DNA of 64,000 nucleotides from Spirochaetota bacterium (lineage in GTDB: Bacteria > Spirochaetota > UBA4802 > UB4802). A program made the translations under genes and the position numbers. Shown here piece after piece: positions 25,814-35,299 of the stretch. Under the pieces are notes generated by a model that was not told the DNA's origin, made no database searches, and worked only from the letters and a program-made list of their open reading frames with translations. The first letter of the stretch is position 1. Each line of letters starts with the position of its first letter. The stretch covers positions 16,146-80,145 of the forward strand of contig JBFLZD010000008.1 in the NCBI GenBank assembly GCA_040756435.1, written 5' to 3'.

Positions 25814-25979
25814 AATATACCCCTTTACAGTCAATAAAAAATATTTTTTTGTTAGATTGCTATATTTGAGATTTTATCTACCTAATTTTTAATATCAATA
25901 GATACTGTTTTCTTCAGGAGATCAATCAACCTCCTGCAAGATAAGAGAACTTAGAATCGTTTTTCAGGCAGCCCATTAA

Positions 25980-26011
<32 letters not shown>

Positions 26012-26150
26012 AATTGTATGCAAAAGTTATGTAGCATTTTTTTCAAATAGTGTTATTGTAAATTACAGTAAGAAGGGTACAAATATTTAAAAAAAAAGAT
26101 GAGATGCAAACGAGCTTATAAAATTCTCAATGATAATTTTTTAGATAGCT

Positions 26151-28124
26151 TTAGTCAATCTTTACCATAATCAGCGTCATATCATCTTCAAGTGCAGAAG
26201 TATCCCCAACAAAGTGTATGAGTTCAGAATAGATGGCATCAATAGATTCAGCACATGAAGCTTCTTTTGTTTGTTTTATAAGTTGCAGTAACCGCTCAAT
26301 GCCAAACATATTTTTATTTTTATCTATTGCTTCCACTATACCATCAGTGTATATTAAAACCTTATCACCGGGAGATACTGCCTGATTTAACGTTTCGTAT
26401 TTATTATCTGTTCTTAAACCCAAAGCCTTACCCTGTGGCATATATTCTACAATGTTACCATCAGCTTTCTGAATAATAATTGATGGATGACCTGCACGAC
26501 CAATGCGCACAAATTTTTCATAGCGATTGATATACAAACATGCTGCGGTAACGAATGTTTGTGGTAGCATGTTGCAAATATTAATATTTAAGCTACGCAA
26601 AAGTAAACCTGGATCAACCGACAACATCTGGAACATCTTAAAAAGAATATTCACCATAGAAGCTACCATAGCTGCCGGTATACCATGACCCACCACATCA
26701 GCAAGGAAGATAACAACACCATCTTTTAGCTGAAATATATTATAAATGTCACCACCAATACGTAATGCCGGTTGAAACCGTATAGCAATATCCATCCCTT
26801 TAACATGGGGAATTTCAGGAGGAAGCAACTGATTTTGTATAGTACGGGCAATTTCAAGCTCCTTTTCCAGATATGCTAATTTTCTTGCATCCTGCAACAA
26901 TTGCTGCAGTTGGATATTCAGTTCCTTTGTTTGTTTTAATGCTGCAATAAAAATATTTACAAGGTACACCGCAATGATAAATAATAAAAAGGGCAAGCCA
27001 TACACATACAACACTACATTTGAAGGAATTATCTTGAAACCAAAAGCAAGGACATCATGCAACCCTAACAACACCATGGGAGCAATACCAATAAAGATAA
27101 GTAAACCGGCTTTTTTATGTTGAATCAATTGCAATCCTGAAGTAACAAATATATCAATCATAAATAAAATTGATATGATAATGGAAAAATTTCGTATAAA
27201 TAAAATATCACTGCGTGTCTTCTGAGAAAACAACACCACTGTTAGTACTATTGGAATTAAAAGATAGAATGAAGTAATCCAGAGTTTATTCCTTCCTACA
27301 TGATACCGGTAAAATAGATTTAATAATGCCGGAAAAAATATCAATCCTGGTTGTGAAACCTTCAAGACTGTATTGGATGAATAGGGTAGATCAGTATATA
27401 AATTTTCAAAAAAATGAAGAATCTGTGGAAACGCAACCGATAAACATGCAAGCCCAAAGAAAAGATATTCTATCGAATCTCTTTGATAATAAAACATCAC
27501 AATAAAGAAGATAGCTAATGTAAGCAATATAAAAAACAGTGCTTGCATCAGATGGATGCGCAAAAAGTTAATAGATTGATAAGCCACTTTACCCCTACTA
27601 TCGCTTACCAGACGAATGGGAGCATTTATCCAGAATTCAGCATCATAGTATATTTGTATAGATAAAAGGTTTTTACCTTTGTGTAGTATCGTTTTAGGTA
27701 TTGTATAATGTCTGAACTGATTCCAGGCTGATTTAAAGTGTGGCGGAAACCTACCGCTTGAACCTATAAAAACTCCATTGCAATAAGCCCTATCAGCATT
27801 CATTATCTCACCAATCTGGATTGCCAGGTCGTGCGTGGGAACATTATCCAGAACAAACTCTTTCTGAATCCACACATAACCACTTTTAGCTAATGTGATG
27901 GTATTTTGTGTCTTTTTGTCTTTCAGTGTATGGGGAAGGCTTATAACAAATGGCACTGTAATCGGAATGCTATTGGTAGATACTGTATTAAAGCATGTAT
28001 CGTTATTGGTTGTTGTCAACTGCCAGGTGCCTTCAAGTGATTGTACAACCTCCACTGAACCAGTACAGGCGGTTAAAGCTATTGCAGTATATAGCAAAAT
28101 TATTATAGTAACTATCGGTTTCAT
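26151..28124 (-). CDS. SpoIIE-family phosphatase with exported domain and membrane region
   Basis: 657 residues from ATG 28124, chosen because it directly begins a signal sequence (KPIVTIIILLYTAIALTACT) that even carries a lipobox-like LTAC; upstream starts at 28148 (ATG) and 28154 (TTG) lack ribosome sites too. Residues about 25-185 form an exported beta-sandwich, followed by seven or eight membrane segments (about 190-410), a coiled linker, and a PP2C-type SpoIIE domain (LEIARTIQNQLLPPEIP, GGDIYNIFQLKDG, FLADVVGHGIPAAMVASMV). The layout is that of 7TMR-DISM phosphatases that dephosphorylate STAS anti-anti-sigma proteins. Confidence 0.85.
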   Translation of the reverse strand: MKPIVTIIILLYTAIALTACTGSVEVVQSLEGTWQLTTTNNDTCFNTVSTNSIPITVPFVISLPHTLKDKKTQNTITLAKSGYVWIQKEFVLDNVPTHDLAIQIGEIMNADRAYCNGVFIGSSGRFPPHFKSAWNQFRHYTIPKTILHKGKNLLSIQIYYDAEFWINAPIRLVSDSRGKVAYQSINFLRIHLMQALFFILLTLAIFFIVMFYYQRDSIEYLFFGLACLSVAFPQILHFFENLYTDLPYSSNTVLKVSQPGLIFFPALLNLFYRYHVGRNKLWITSFYLLIPIVLTVVLFSQKTRSDILFIRNFSIIISILFMIDIFVTSGLQLIQHKKAGLLIFIGIAPMVLLGLHDVLAFGFKIIPSNVVLYVYGLPFLLFIIAVYLVNIFIAALKQTKELNIQLQQLLQDARKLAYLEKELEIARTIQNQLLPPEIPHVKGMDIAIRFQPALRIGGDIYNIFQLKDGVVIFLADVVGHGIPAAMVASMVNILFKMFQMLSVDPGLLLRSLNINICNMLPQTFVTAACLYINRYEKFVRIGRAGHPSIIIQKADGNIVEYMPQGKALGLRTDNKYETLNQAVSPGDKVLIYTDGIVEAIDKNKNMFGIERLLQLIKQTKEASCAESIDAIYSELIHFVGDTSALEDDMTLIMVKID

Positions 28125-28260
28125 AAAGCACACTATTGTGGTAAACATAAACAATATAAACTACAAAAAGTCAAAAACTTTATTTTTAAACATCAACAAT
28201 TAGGCTTGACGTAGTATATGTATATACCGTACAATTAGTAAGTACTATCTATGCAATAAT

Positions 28261-28380
28261 TATGGGCATCTGTAAAAACCGCTTTCATCATTATGGATGC
28301 ATTAAAAATAAAGCGGTTTTACCCTAAATATATTGTGTTACACGGGAACATCCAAATAACAGTTTTTAGAAGTTCCCTTA
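28261..28380 (+). repeat. TA-bounded MITE-like element, copy B
   Basis: Homologous to copies at 11629-11750 and 51167-51287. Starts TATGGGCATCTGTAAAAACC, ends CAGTTTTTAGAAGTTCCCTTA. The inner stem AAAACCGCTTT/AAAGCGGTTTT is perfect. It ends 57 bases before the preferred start of the glycosidase-like gene and reads in that gene's direction. Confidence 0.8.
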
Positions 28381-28386
28381 TTTTGT

Positions 28387-28417
28387 GGCGATAGTTTCTT
28401 AATAATGAACTATCGCC
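28387..28417. repeat. Inverted pair of the dispersed motif
   Basis: GGCGATAGTT (28387-28396) and AACTATCGCC (28408-28417) form perfect 10-bp arms around 11 bases, seven bases beyond MITE-like copy B and 20 bases before the start codon of the glycosidase-like gene. It could fold as a leader hairpin or be a protein-binding site. Confidence 0.75.
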
Positions 28418-28437
28418 CATATAAAAAAGAGTTTGCT

Positions 28438-29403
28438 ATGAAAATTAAAGATTTTTTGCAACTGACGTTTCAAGAATACGAAGGCAATCCCATTATAGCC
28501 CCACCCTTCCCTTCGCCGATAATTGCCGACCCAACGTTTGTACCATCCCAAGAGTCGCCTGATGGTAAATGGCATTTATTTGCACATTCTTTGATGGGAA
28601 TTCATCATTTTGTTTCAGAAGATGGAATCCATTATACCAAGATGCCAAAGCATACTATTCGCAATGCAATGCGTGCTTTTCTTTATTATGAAAACAACAC
28701 CTACTATTTATACTACGAAAAAATTAAACCGTACATCTTATGGTATTCATGGCTACCCCATACATGGTATTCATATATTGCAATGCGTTCTTCACAGGAT
28801 TTATATTCCTGGAGTGATGAACAAACAATCTTAACACCTTCACTGCCCTGGCATAGCAATGAATATGGGGAATCTGTCAGCAATCCATGCCTGATTAAAC
28901 ACAAGCAATCATATTTTCTTTATTACAGCGCTGCATTAACTCACATTCAAGATTGTGGTTTCAATGAACCGCTGTATATTGGTCTGGCAAAAGCTTTAAA
29001 TCCTGCAGGACCTTTTCAAAGTATTGCTCAACCAATCATGGAACCATCACGCTATAACCGATGGTGCAATATTGGGTGCGGTTCATTTAAAGCTGTGAAA
29101 ATGGATGATGGTTTTATTGGATTGCAGAACGGGATTTACTGGGATTATACTATAAATCAGTCTGGATCAGCTATTTTAGTATATTCATCAAAAGATGGCA
29201 TACATTACACTCTGTTAATGAAAAACCCGTTGTTGAAACCAGATATCAAAGAAGGTTCATATAAACGAAGCCATGTCTATGCATTTGATTTAAAACAGGT
29301 TGATAAAAAACAATGGTATCTGTATTTCAATGCCCGCAATAACTGGCACTGGTCAAAAGGGAAAGAACACATAGGGTTGCTGATAGGCAGCAAAAAGCGT
29401 TAA
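28438..29403 (+). CDS. Five-bladed beta-propeller glycosidase-like protein (GH43/GH130 type)
   Basis: 321 residues from ATG 28438, preferred to ATG 28405 because only the former has an AAGAG-type site and the sequence before it covers the motif hairpin. Blade-like repeats contain GKWHLFAHSLMGIHHFVSED, AFLYYENNTYYLYYE, NPCLIKHKQSYFLYYS and KKQWYLYFNAR, as in GH43/GH32/GH130 propellers; IIADPTFVP may hold the catalytic-base Asp. There is no signal peptide, so it acts in the cytoplasm. The sugar substrate is unknown. It converges with cysE, overlapping it by four bases. Confidence 0.65.
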   Translation: MKIKDFLQLTFQEYEGNPIIAPPFPSPIIADPTFVPSQESPDGKWHLFAHSLMGIHHFVSEDGIHYTKMPKHTIRNAMRAFLYYENNTYYLYYEKIKPYILWYSWLPHTWYSYIAMRSSQDLYSWSDEQTILTPSLPWHSNEYGESVSNPCLIKHKQSYFLYYSAALTHIQDCGFNEPLYIGLAKALNPAGPFQSIAQPIMEPSRYNRWCNIGCGSFKAVKMDDGFIGLQNGIYWDYTINQSGSAILVYSSKDGIHYTLLMKNPLLKPDIKEGSYKRSHVYAFDLKQVDKKQWYLYFNARNNWHWSKGKEHIGLLIGSKKR

Positions 29404-30353
29404 ATACCGCCACCATTTTCAAAAAGCATCTCCATTGGCTTTTGCTGTAGCACATGAGTCCCTGGTGGAACGCTTTCAGTTAACCATACATTACCACCTA
29501 TAACTGATCCCTTGCCAATGGTCACTCTGCCTAAGATTGTTGCTCCTGAATATATTATGACATCGTCTTCAACAATTGGGTGACGCGGTATTCCTTTAAT
29601 GGGATTGCCGTTTTCATCAAGCGGGAAGCTTTTTGCACCCAAGGTAACACCCTGATAGATACGAACATTGTTGCCAATAATTGTGGTTTCACCTATAACA
29701 ACACCCGTTCCATGGTCTATGAAAAATTTTTCACCAATGGTAGCTCCGGGATGGATATCAATCCCTGTCTGGGAATGAGCCATTTCGGTAATGATACGCG
29801 GAATGAGCGGCACATCCTGAACATACAGAGCATGAGCAATCCTATAATTAATCATTGCCATTATGCTTGGATAGCAAAATATGGTTTCCCCATGGCTTTT
29901 GGCAGCGGGGTCACCTTCATAGGCTGCCTGTACATCTAAGGCAAGCATACGCCTAATTTCTGGCAGCATATCCAAAAACTGAAACATAATCTTCCGTGAA
30001 CGATGCTCACACTCAATGCAATCTATGGTTTCACCTTCGGCACATGAAAAACAATACCCCCGTTTTATCTGCTCTGTGAGCTTTCGCGCAATACTATCTA
30101 TAGCTGAACCAATGTAATATTGCATGTTTTGTGGAGTGATTTCAGAATTGCCAAAATAACCAGGAAACAGTACCAGCTTACATTCTTCTACAATGTCTGC
30201 CAGTTGAGGTATGGATGGCATGGGAATATCATGATTGGTACGGTGATATACCTTTTTATATGATTCAGGCTGGCATAGTGTCTTTACCACATGCTCTAAA
30301 TGCTTTTGATAATCGCCGTTTTCAGATATGTCTTTAAACATAGCATGTAACAA
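29400..30353 (-). CDS. cysE: Serine O-acetyltransferase
   Basis: 317 residues. The C-terminal left-handed beta-helix carries the signature DIHPGATIGEKFFIDHGTGVVIG and then IIGNNVRIYQGVTLGA, with the CysE-type His/Asp catalytic pair in FIDHGTG. The N-terminal helical domain includes a Cys cluster CFSCAEGETIDCIEC that is typical of the longer EpsC-like group and could bind metal. It makes O-acetylserine for cysteine synthesis. It starts 77 bases after the TetR gene end on the same strand. Confidence 0.9.
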   Translation of the reverse strand: MLHAMFKDISENGDYQKHLEHVVKTLCQPESYKKVYHRTNHDIPMPSIPQLADIVEECKLVLFPGYFGNSEITPQNMQYYIGSAIDSIARKLTEQIKRGYCFSCAEGETIDCIECEHRSRKIMFQFLDMLPEIRRMLALDVQAAYEGDPAAKSHGETIFCYPSIMAMINYRIAHALYVQDVPLIPRIITEMAHSQTGIDIHPGATIGEKFFIDHGTGVVIGETTIIGNNVRIYQGVTLGAKSFPLDENGNPIKGIPRHPIVEDDVIIYSGATILGRVTIGKGSVIGGNVWLTESVPPGTHVLQQKPMEMLFENGGGI

Positions 30354-30430
30354 AATTATTGATTAATATAATACCACTCAGGTAGTAATTATATCACATT
30401 CAATAAACTTATCCAGAATATTACAATATA

Positions 30431-31030
30431 CTATCGCACAAGATTTTCAATTATCTGCTCTTTTATTTTTTTATTATATTCAGCATAATCAAATGCATCA
30501 GGATCAATAATATACTGAATGATAAGCCCCTGTACAAACGCCACTATCATTGTTGCGGTATATTCTACATCGACATCTTTAAATACTTTTTTTTCAATTC
30601 CTTCCTTTATTATTTTGGAACACTCGGCACGATAACTTTGATATAGTTTAACGTTGGCTTTACGCATTCGTTCATTATGATTGAGCTGCGTCCAGAAATC
30701 AATTAATACATGAAAATATTCCTTTTCACGCTCAACCAGATGAAAAGCTTCATCCATAAAAATAATTAATTTTTCTTTTGGGTCATCTGTTTGTTCCAAT
30801 GCTTTTGCTAAATAGAAGCTTAAATTTTCATTCATGACACGCAACACTGATACCAGCAGGTCATCTTTGTTTTTAAAATAGTAATGGACTAAACCAGTGG
30901 ACAACCCTGCTTCTTTTGCAATATCACGAACGGTAAAATTATAATAACCTTTTCTGCTGACAACCTTATAGGCAGCTTTGGTCAACTGATTCCTGCGTAC
31001 TTCAATGATATTAACATTTTTCTTTTTCAT
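30431..31030 (-). CDS. TetR/AcrR-family regulator
   Basis: 199 residues from ATG 31030; GTG at 31036 is also possible. The N-terminal HTH is clear: QLTKAAYKVVSRKGYYNFTV followed by RDIAKEAGLSTGLVHYYFKN. The C-terminal ligand domain resembles the BetI group. It lies upstream of cysE on the same strand and downstream of a second TetR gene from which a terminator separates it. Targets are unknown; the gap to cysE (77 bases) permits co-transcription. Confidence 0.88.
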   Translation of the reverse strand: MKKKNVNIIEVRRNQLTKAAYKVVSRKGYYNFTVRDIAKEAGLSTGLVHYYFKNKDDLLVSVLRVMNENLSFYLAKALEQTDDPKEKLIIFMDEAFHLVEREKEYFHVLIDFWTQLNHNERMRKANVKLYQSYRAECSKIIKEGIEKKVFKDVDVEYTATMIVAFVQGLIIQYIIDPDAFDYAEYNKKIKEQIIENLVR

Positions 31031-31117
31031 TGGCACTTAACCTTTCAACAATGTATTAATAATTAATTCTTGCCATTAATTATTCCTAAATGTGGAAATT
31101 TGAACAAAATATAAAAT

Positions 31118-31155
31118 AGTATACACCCCCGCCACCGAAGGTGGGGGTGTATACT
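31118..31155 (-). terminator. Terminator between two TetR genes
   Basis: AGTATACACCCCC (31118-31130) and GGGGGTGTATACT (31143-31155) form a perfect 13-bp stem, with ACC-GAA-GGT inside. On the minus strand it is followed by ATTTTATATTTTG. It ends the upstream TetR transcript. Confidence 0.75.
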
Positions 31156-31209
31156 AGTATTCATTACGAAATTTTTTAAGGAATTATTATTGAATTCTTG
31201 CATATTTTT

Positions 31210-31875
31210 TTATTTTGGCATCAAAGCATTTTTAATAAAATCCATAACACCTTTCACAATTCGTTCATCATCACTCAAAGCATCCTGACCAATAAAAAGT
31301 TTGAGGCGTTCTTTGAAATATTCAGAAGTATAAGAAAATTGGGTCAACACCAGAATATTATCAATACATAATGAAACAACATTAATATCTATATCCTGTC
31401 GCACAATGCCCTCTCGTTTGGCTGCTTCTAATTCATGGCGATAAAATTCAATGGTAATATATTCAATGGTTTTTGAAAGACGTGGAGTCAGATGCGAAAG
31501 TCCTTCTGATGTTATATCAAGGTAAACCTGATGTATTTCAGGGTATTCCCGAGCAAACTTTTGAGCAGCCCTTACCAGTTCTTCTATTTTTTCATAGAAA
31601 TTTTTATTTTTAAGGCTAACTGATCCCAAAACTTTTTCAAGCAGCTTATACGCCTCATTGACTACAGTAAGTAAAAGATCTTCTTTGCTTTCAAAATAAT
31701 TATACATTGAACCAATACTGATGCCTGCCTTTCTGGCAATAATATTGATATTAGCCCCTTTAAATCCATTTTTTGCAAATTCCTGTGTGGCAATTGTTAT
31801 AATACGTTCACGTTTTTCGGCAGAAATTTTTTCAAAAGTATCTTTATGATGTTTTTTTGTAGTTGTTGCTACCAT
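31210..31875 (-). CDS. TetR/AcrR-family regulator
   Basis: 221 residues from ATG 31875, which has GGAG seven bases upstream; a longer frame from 31938 lacks support. The HTH is IITIATQEFAKNGFKGANIN then IARKAGISIGSMYNYFESKED. The C-terminal domain is a typical all-helical dimerisation/ligand domain. It is flanked downstream by a strong terminator, so it is monocistronic. It is not closely similar to the neighbouring TetR protein outside the HTH. Target unknown. Confidence 0.88.
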   Translation of the reverse strand: MVATTTKKHHKDTFEKISAEKRERIITIATQEFAKNGFKGANINIIARKAGISIGSMYNYFESKEDLLLTVVNEAYKLLEKVLGSVSLKNKNFYEKIEELVRAAQKFAREYPEIHQVYLDITSEGLSHLTPRLSKTIEYITIEFYRHELEAAKREGIVRQDIDINVVSLCIDNILVLTQFSYTSEYFKERLKLFIGQDALSDDERIVKGVMDFIKNALMPK

Positions 31876-32093
31876 TGTTATACTCCATTGCCAGCTTTTG
31901 TTTATAGCACAATGCTTAATAATTAATTTATTCGTCAACCAATTTTACAAAGTAAATTATTTTATCCATTTTGGCAAGAAAATTATTATAATCAAAATAA
32001 TCTATTTATACAATATGAGGTGACAATCTATAACACAGATGATTACAGTAAAAAAGCAATTATTTCATGGTAAGATATTATTTTATACCGTAT

Positions 32094-33299
32094 CTACAAT
32101 GATCCCCAATACGATATATTAGTACCCTTCATATGGATATATTCTTTCCTGTTACATATGAGATAGTTACTGTCATCAAGACCGTGCAATACATTGCGCA
32201 GCAGCTTAAAATTCTTCATATGGTTTTCAGTAATGGTTGCTGAAAGTTTAATTTCCACAGGTACCATTTTCATGTTACGCTCTATAAGAAGATCTACTTC
32301 CCATATATTTTTGTTATTAATAAACGATAGTTCTGGCCTTTCACCATGATGGTAAAAACTTTTAACAAATTCAGAAACAACAAACGTTTCAAATATCTGG
32401 CCTGATAGTGGACCCCTCATCAGCGCTTCCCTATCCCGTATTCCAGTTAAATGTACAGCAAGTCCCGTATCAAGAAAATATATTTTTGCGGACTTAATAA
32501 GCCTTTTTCCTATATTAGCATAATATGGTTTTAGCAGGTATATTATAAAACTGGATTCCAGCACTGATATCCACCGCTTCACTGTGGGTACTGATACTCC
32601 TAAATCGCTGGCTAATGATGACAAATTAAGGATTGTTCCTGTTCTTGCTGCAAGAAGCATAAGCATTTTCGTAAAAGTATTAATATCTCCAATATTATAA
32701 ACCAGTGATAAATCTCTTTCTATATATGTCTGTATATATGAATTATACCATATTCTGCGGTTTATAGTAGGATTGCATACAAGCTCAGGATATGTTCCCC
32801 TGAGCAAAACATTGCCTAAATCTTCATCACAGGGAATATTATGTGTAATTGACGTAAACCACTCATCCCAAGTGGGATAAATCCTGCCATGTATTTCTGA
32901 ATGTGAAAACGGGAGTAGATGGAAAACAGCAGTTCTACCAGCTAATGATTCTGAAACATTCTTCATCAGTGTGAATTGACTGGAACCGGTTAAAAACCAC
33001 TGTCCAGGGGATCGGTCATCATCAATTCTGCGTTTTATATAAGTAAGCAAATGGGGGGCATATTGAATTTCATCAATGATTATTGGTGGCATATTATTTT
33101 GAATAAAATCGCGGGGATCTTCAAGTGCCCATAAACGTATGTCGGCTTCATCTAATGATATAAATTTTGCTTTGTCCGAAAATAAATTTTTAAGTAATGT
33201 AGTTTTGCCTGATTGTCGTGGTCCTGTAAGGAGTAATGCAGGAAACGTGGTACTTGCCTCTTTTAGTAGGTATTCCAGCTGACGATTTTTATATATCAT
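32094..33299 (-). CDS. AAA ATPase with DUF4143 domain
   Basis: 401 residues from ATG 33299; the upstream TTG start would place its codons over a likely TTGACA -35 element. Walker A is LLTGPRQSGKTTLL, Walker B PPIIIDEIQYAP, and the sensor-like WFLTGSSQFTLMKNVSESLAGR is characteristic of the AAA_14 group. The C-terminal DUF4143 domain (SGQIFETFVVSEFVKSFYHH, then EVDLLIERNMKMVPVEIKLS) resembles a PD-(D/E)XK nuclease fold. Such proteins are widespread in mobile-element-rich genomes; their function is poorly known. It stands alone. Confidence 0.85.
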   Translation of the reverse strand: MIYKNRQLEYLLKEASTTFPALLLTGPRQSGKTTLLKNLFSDKAKFISLDEADIRLWALEDPRDFIQNNMPPIIIDEIQYAPHLLTYIKRRIDDDRSPGQWFLTGSSQFTLMKNVSESLAGRTAVFHLLPFSHSEIHGRIYPTWDEWFTSITHNIPCDEDLGNVLLRGTYPELVCNPTINRRIWYNSYIQTYIERDLSLVYNIGDINTFTKMLMLLAARTGTILNLSSLASDLGVSVPTVKRWISVLESSFIIYLLKPYYANIGKRLIKSAKIYFLDTGLAVHLTGIRDREALMRGPLSGQIFETFVVSEFVKSFYHHGERPELSFINNKNIWEVDLLIERNMKMVPVEIKLSATITENHMKNFKLLRNVLHGLDDSNYLICNRKEYIHMKGTNISYWGSL

Positions 33300-33358
33300 A
33301 TGGACTAATTTAACATGATTAATTAAATTTGTCAATTATTTTTAGTATTGTAAATGGT

Positions 33359-34423
33359 TTATTGAAATAAGCTTTCAATAAAATCCATCAAGCAATGCTT
33401 CATGGAAAGGTCACACTGTAACTGTGGTATGATTTCTTTAGCATTGTTAACATGCTGGAAAATAAGCTGCTTGACGTGTTCTGTTGCACCACTTTTCTGT
33501 ATATATTCTTTAATGGACTGTATATCCTCTTTACTTTTTTGCTTCTTTTTAAACATGGTCATAAACTGCTCTTTAACGGTATTATCCGGCAAAAGTTGTA
33601 AGGTCTTTTGCACCAGTACGGTATACTTACCTTCTTCAATATCCGAAATTGCTGATTTACCACTATCCTCTTCACTACCAAATACACCAATAATATCGTC
33701 ACGCATCTGAAATGCAAAGCCTGCTGCATATCCGGCAATCTCCAATTTTTGCATTTCATCATTGTTGCTGCCACCAGCAAGAATGTATCCTAACCTAAGT
33801 GGCCCTGACACTGTATAATGTGCTGTTTTCATTGAGGCAATTGTGTGCGGTATATCATCATCCATGCGTATTGGATTAGACCATATAATATCAAGCATCT
33901 GTCCCAGCGCTGTTCGTTCATATATCACCGCAAACTCACGTAAAAATGAAGACATACACGCAGCGTTTAATCCTGAAATCATCTCCACTGCATTGCTCAT
34001 GAGTACATCAGCCAGAACTATTGCCACCCATGAGCCAATATGTTCGTTATACGTATTAAAAGAACTATCGCACACTTTATGAAATGCTGGTTTGCCACGG
34101 CGCATTATGGCTCCATCAATGATGTCATCCTGAATTAATAAAAATGCATGCATGCACTCAAGGGAGGCTGCCACCGGAATTACTGATTGAATGTCCAGGC
34201 TATCCCCACCGTAACCCAAGTATGACAAAAGTAACAAAAGGGGGCGTATGCGCTTGCCATCACGAGTACAATATTCTTTAAGAAGGCTGTAAGCCAGCAT
34301 TATATCGGGATTATGCGCCGATAGTTCCTTAGAAGAGTAAAACGTATATATGTACTCATTGATGATAGGTACATAGGTGCGTGAGAAGTCAGCAAATGAC
34401 ATGTATTCATTTTTTTTTGACAT
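33359..34423 (-). CDS. Polyprenyl (geranylgeranyl-type) diphosphate synthase
   Basis: 354 residues. The first Asp-rich motif appears as LIQDDIIDGAIMRRGKPA (DDIID) and the second as FQMRDDIIGVFG; GKRIRPLLLLLSYLGYGG precedes the first. It condenses isopentenyl diphosphate with an allylic partner to make a longer isoprenoid diphosphate for quinone or lipid carriers. Chain length is not decidable from this reading. It has its own start with a GGAATTG site and is divergent from hisF. Confidence 0.88.
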   Translation of the reverse strand: MSKKNEYMSFADFSRTYVPIINEYIYTFYSSKELSAHNPDIMLAYSLLKEYCTRDGKRIRPLLLLLSYLGYGGDSLDIQSVIPVAASLECMHAFLLIQDDIIDGAIMRRGKPAFHKVCDSSFNTYNEHIGSWVAIVLADVLMSNAVEMISGLNAACMSSFLREFAVIYERTALGQMLDIIWSNPIRMDDDIPHTIASMKTAHYTVSGPLRLGYILAGGSNNDEMQKLEIAGYAAGFAFQMRDDIIGVFGSEEDSGKSAISDIEEGKYTVLVQKTLQLLPDNTVKEQFMTMFKKKQKSKEDIQSIKEYIQKSGATEHVKQLIFQHVNNAKEIIPQLQCDLSMKHCLMDFIESLFQ

Positions 34424-34539
34424 AACAATTCCATTTGATAGATTGGGTTGTGATTGTCAAACCAGTTTTAACTATTTGACATAGAGCAATTGCATCTATA
34501 CTATTTAATTATACAATTTATTATTCAGGATAACACAGT

Positions 34540-35298
34540 ATGTTAGCCAAACGAATTATCCCCTGCCTGGACGTCAAAGATGGGCGTGTAGTTAAAGGCG
34601 TAAATTTTGTTAATCTACAAGATGCAGGTGATCCTGTTCATAACGGCATGTTTTATGACCAGGAAGGAGCTGATGAACTGGTATTCCTTGACATTACCGC
34701 TTCAAGCGACAGGCGTGCCATTATATTAAAGATGGTAAAGGATGTTGCTGAAACGGTGAATATCCCTTTTACCGTTGGTGGTGGCATCAGAACTGTTGAT
34801 GACGTCAGAATGATTTTGGAAAATGGTGCTGATAAGGTGTCTATCAACACACAGGCAGTACAACAACCAGAATTAATCACTGAATGTGCACAGCGTTTTG
34901 GTTCACAATGTATAGTGGTTGCAATTGATGCAAAACGAAACAATGGCGGATGGAACGTATACCTTCATGGGGGAAGAACTAAAACCGATATTGATGCTAT
35001 ACAATGGGCTAAACAGGTTGAAGACTTAGGAGCAGGCGAAATTTTGCTTACCAGTATGGACCGCGATGGAACCAGGCTTGGCTATGATTTGGAACTTACA
35101 CAAAAAGTTGCCGAATCAGTTACCATTCCTGTGATAGCCTCTGGCGGTGTTGGTACGCTTGAACATTTATATGAGGGATTTGCAATTGGAAAGGCTGATG
35201 CTGTGTTAGCGGCCTCAATATTTCACTATAGAGAATATAGCATTAAACAGGCAAAAGATTATCTGGCCAGGCGTGGCATTCCCGTACGACCAGTGTAA
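34540..35298 (+). CDS. hisF: Imidazole glycerol phosphate synthase, cyclase subunit
   Basis: 252 residues, full length. Seen are [20 protein letters not shown] with the catalytic Asp11, [28 protein letters not shown], the second catalytic Asp in [14 protein letters not shown] and [10 protein letters not shown]. It closes the imidazole ring in histidine synthesis using ammonia from HisH. No other his gene lies in the window, so the pathway is split. It ends one base before the convergent gene. Confidence 0.97.
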   Translation: MLAKRIIPCLDVKDGRVVKGVNFVNLQDAGDPVHNGMFYDQEGADELVFLDITASSDRRAIILKMVKDVAETVNIPFTVGGGIRTVDDVRMILENGADKVSINTQAVQQPELITECAQRFGSQCIVVAIDAKRNNGGWNVYLHGGRTKTDIDAIQWAKQVEDLGAGEILLTSMDRDGTRLGYDLELTQKVAESVTIPVIASGGVGTLEHLYEGFAIGKADAVLAASIFHYREYSIKQAKDYLARRGIPVRPV

Positions 35299-35299
35299 A

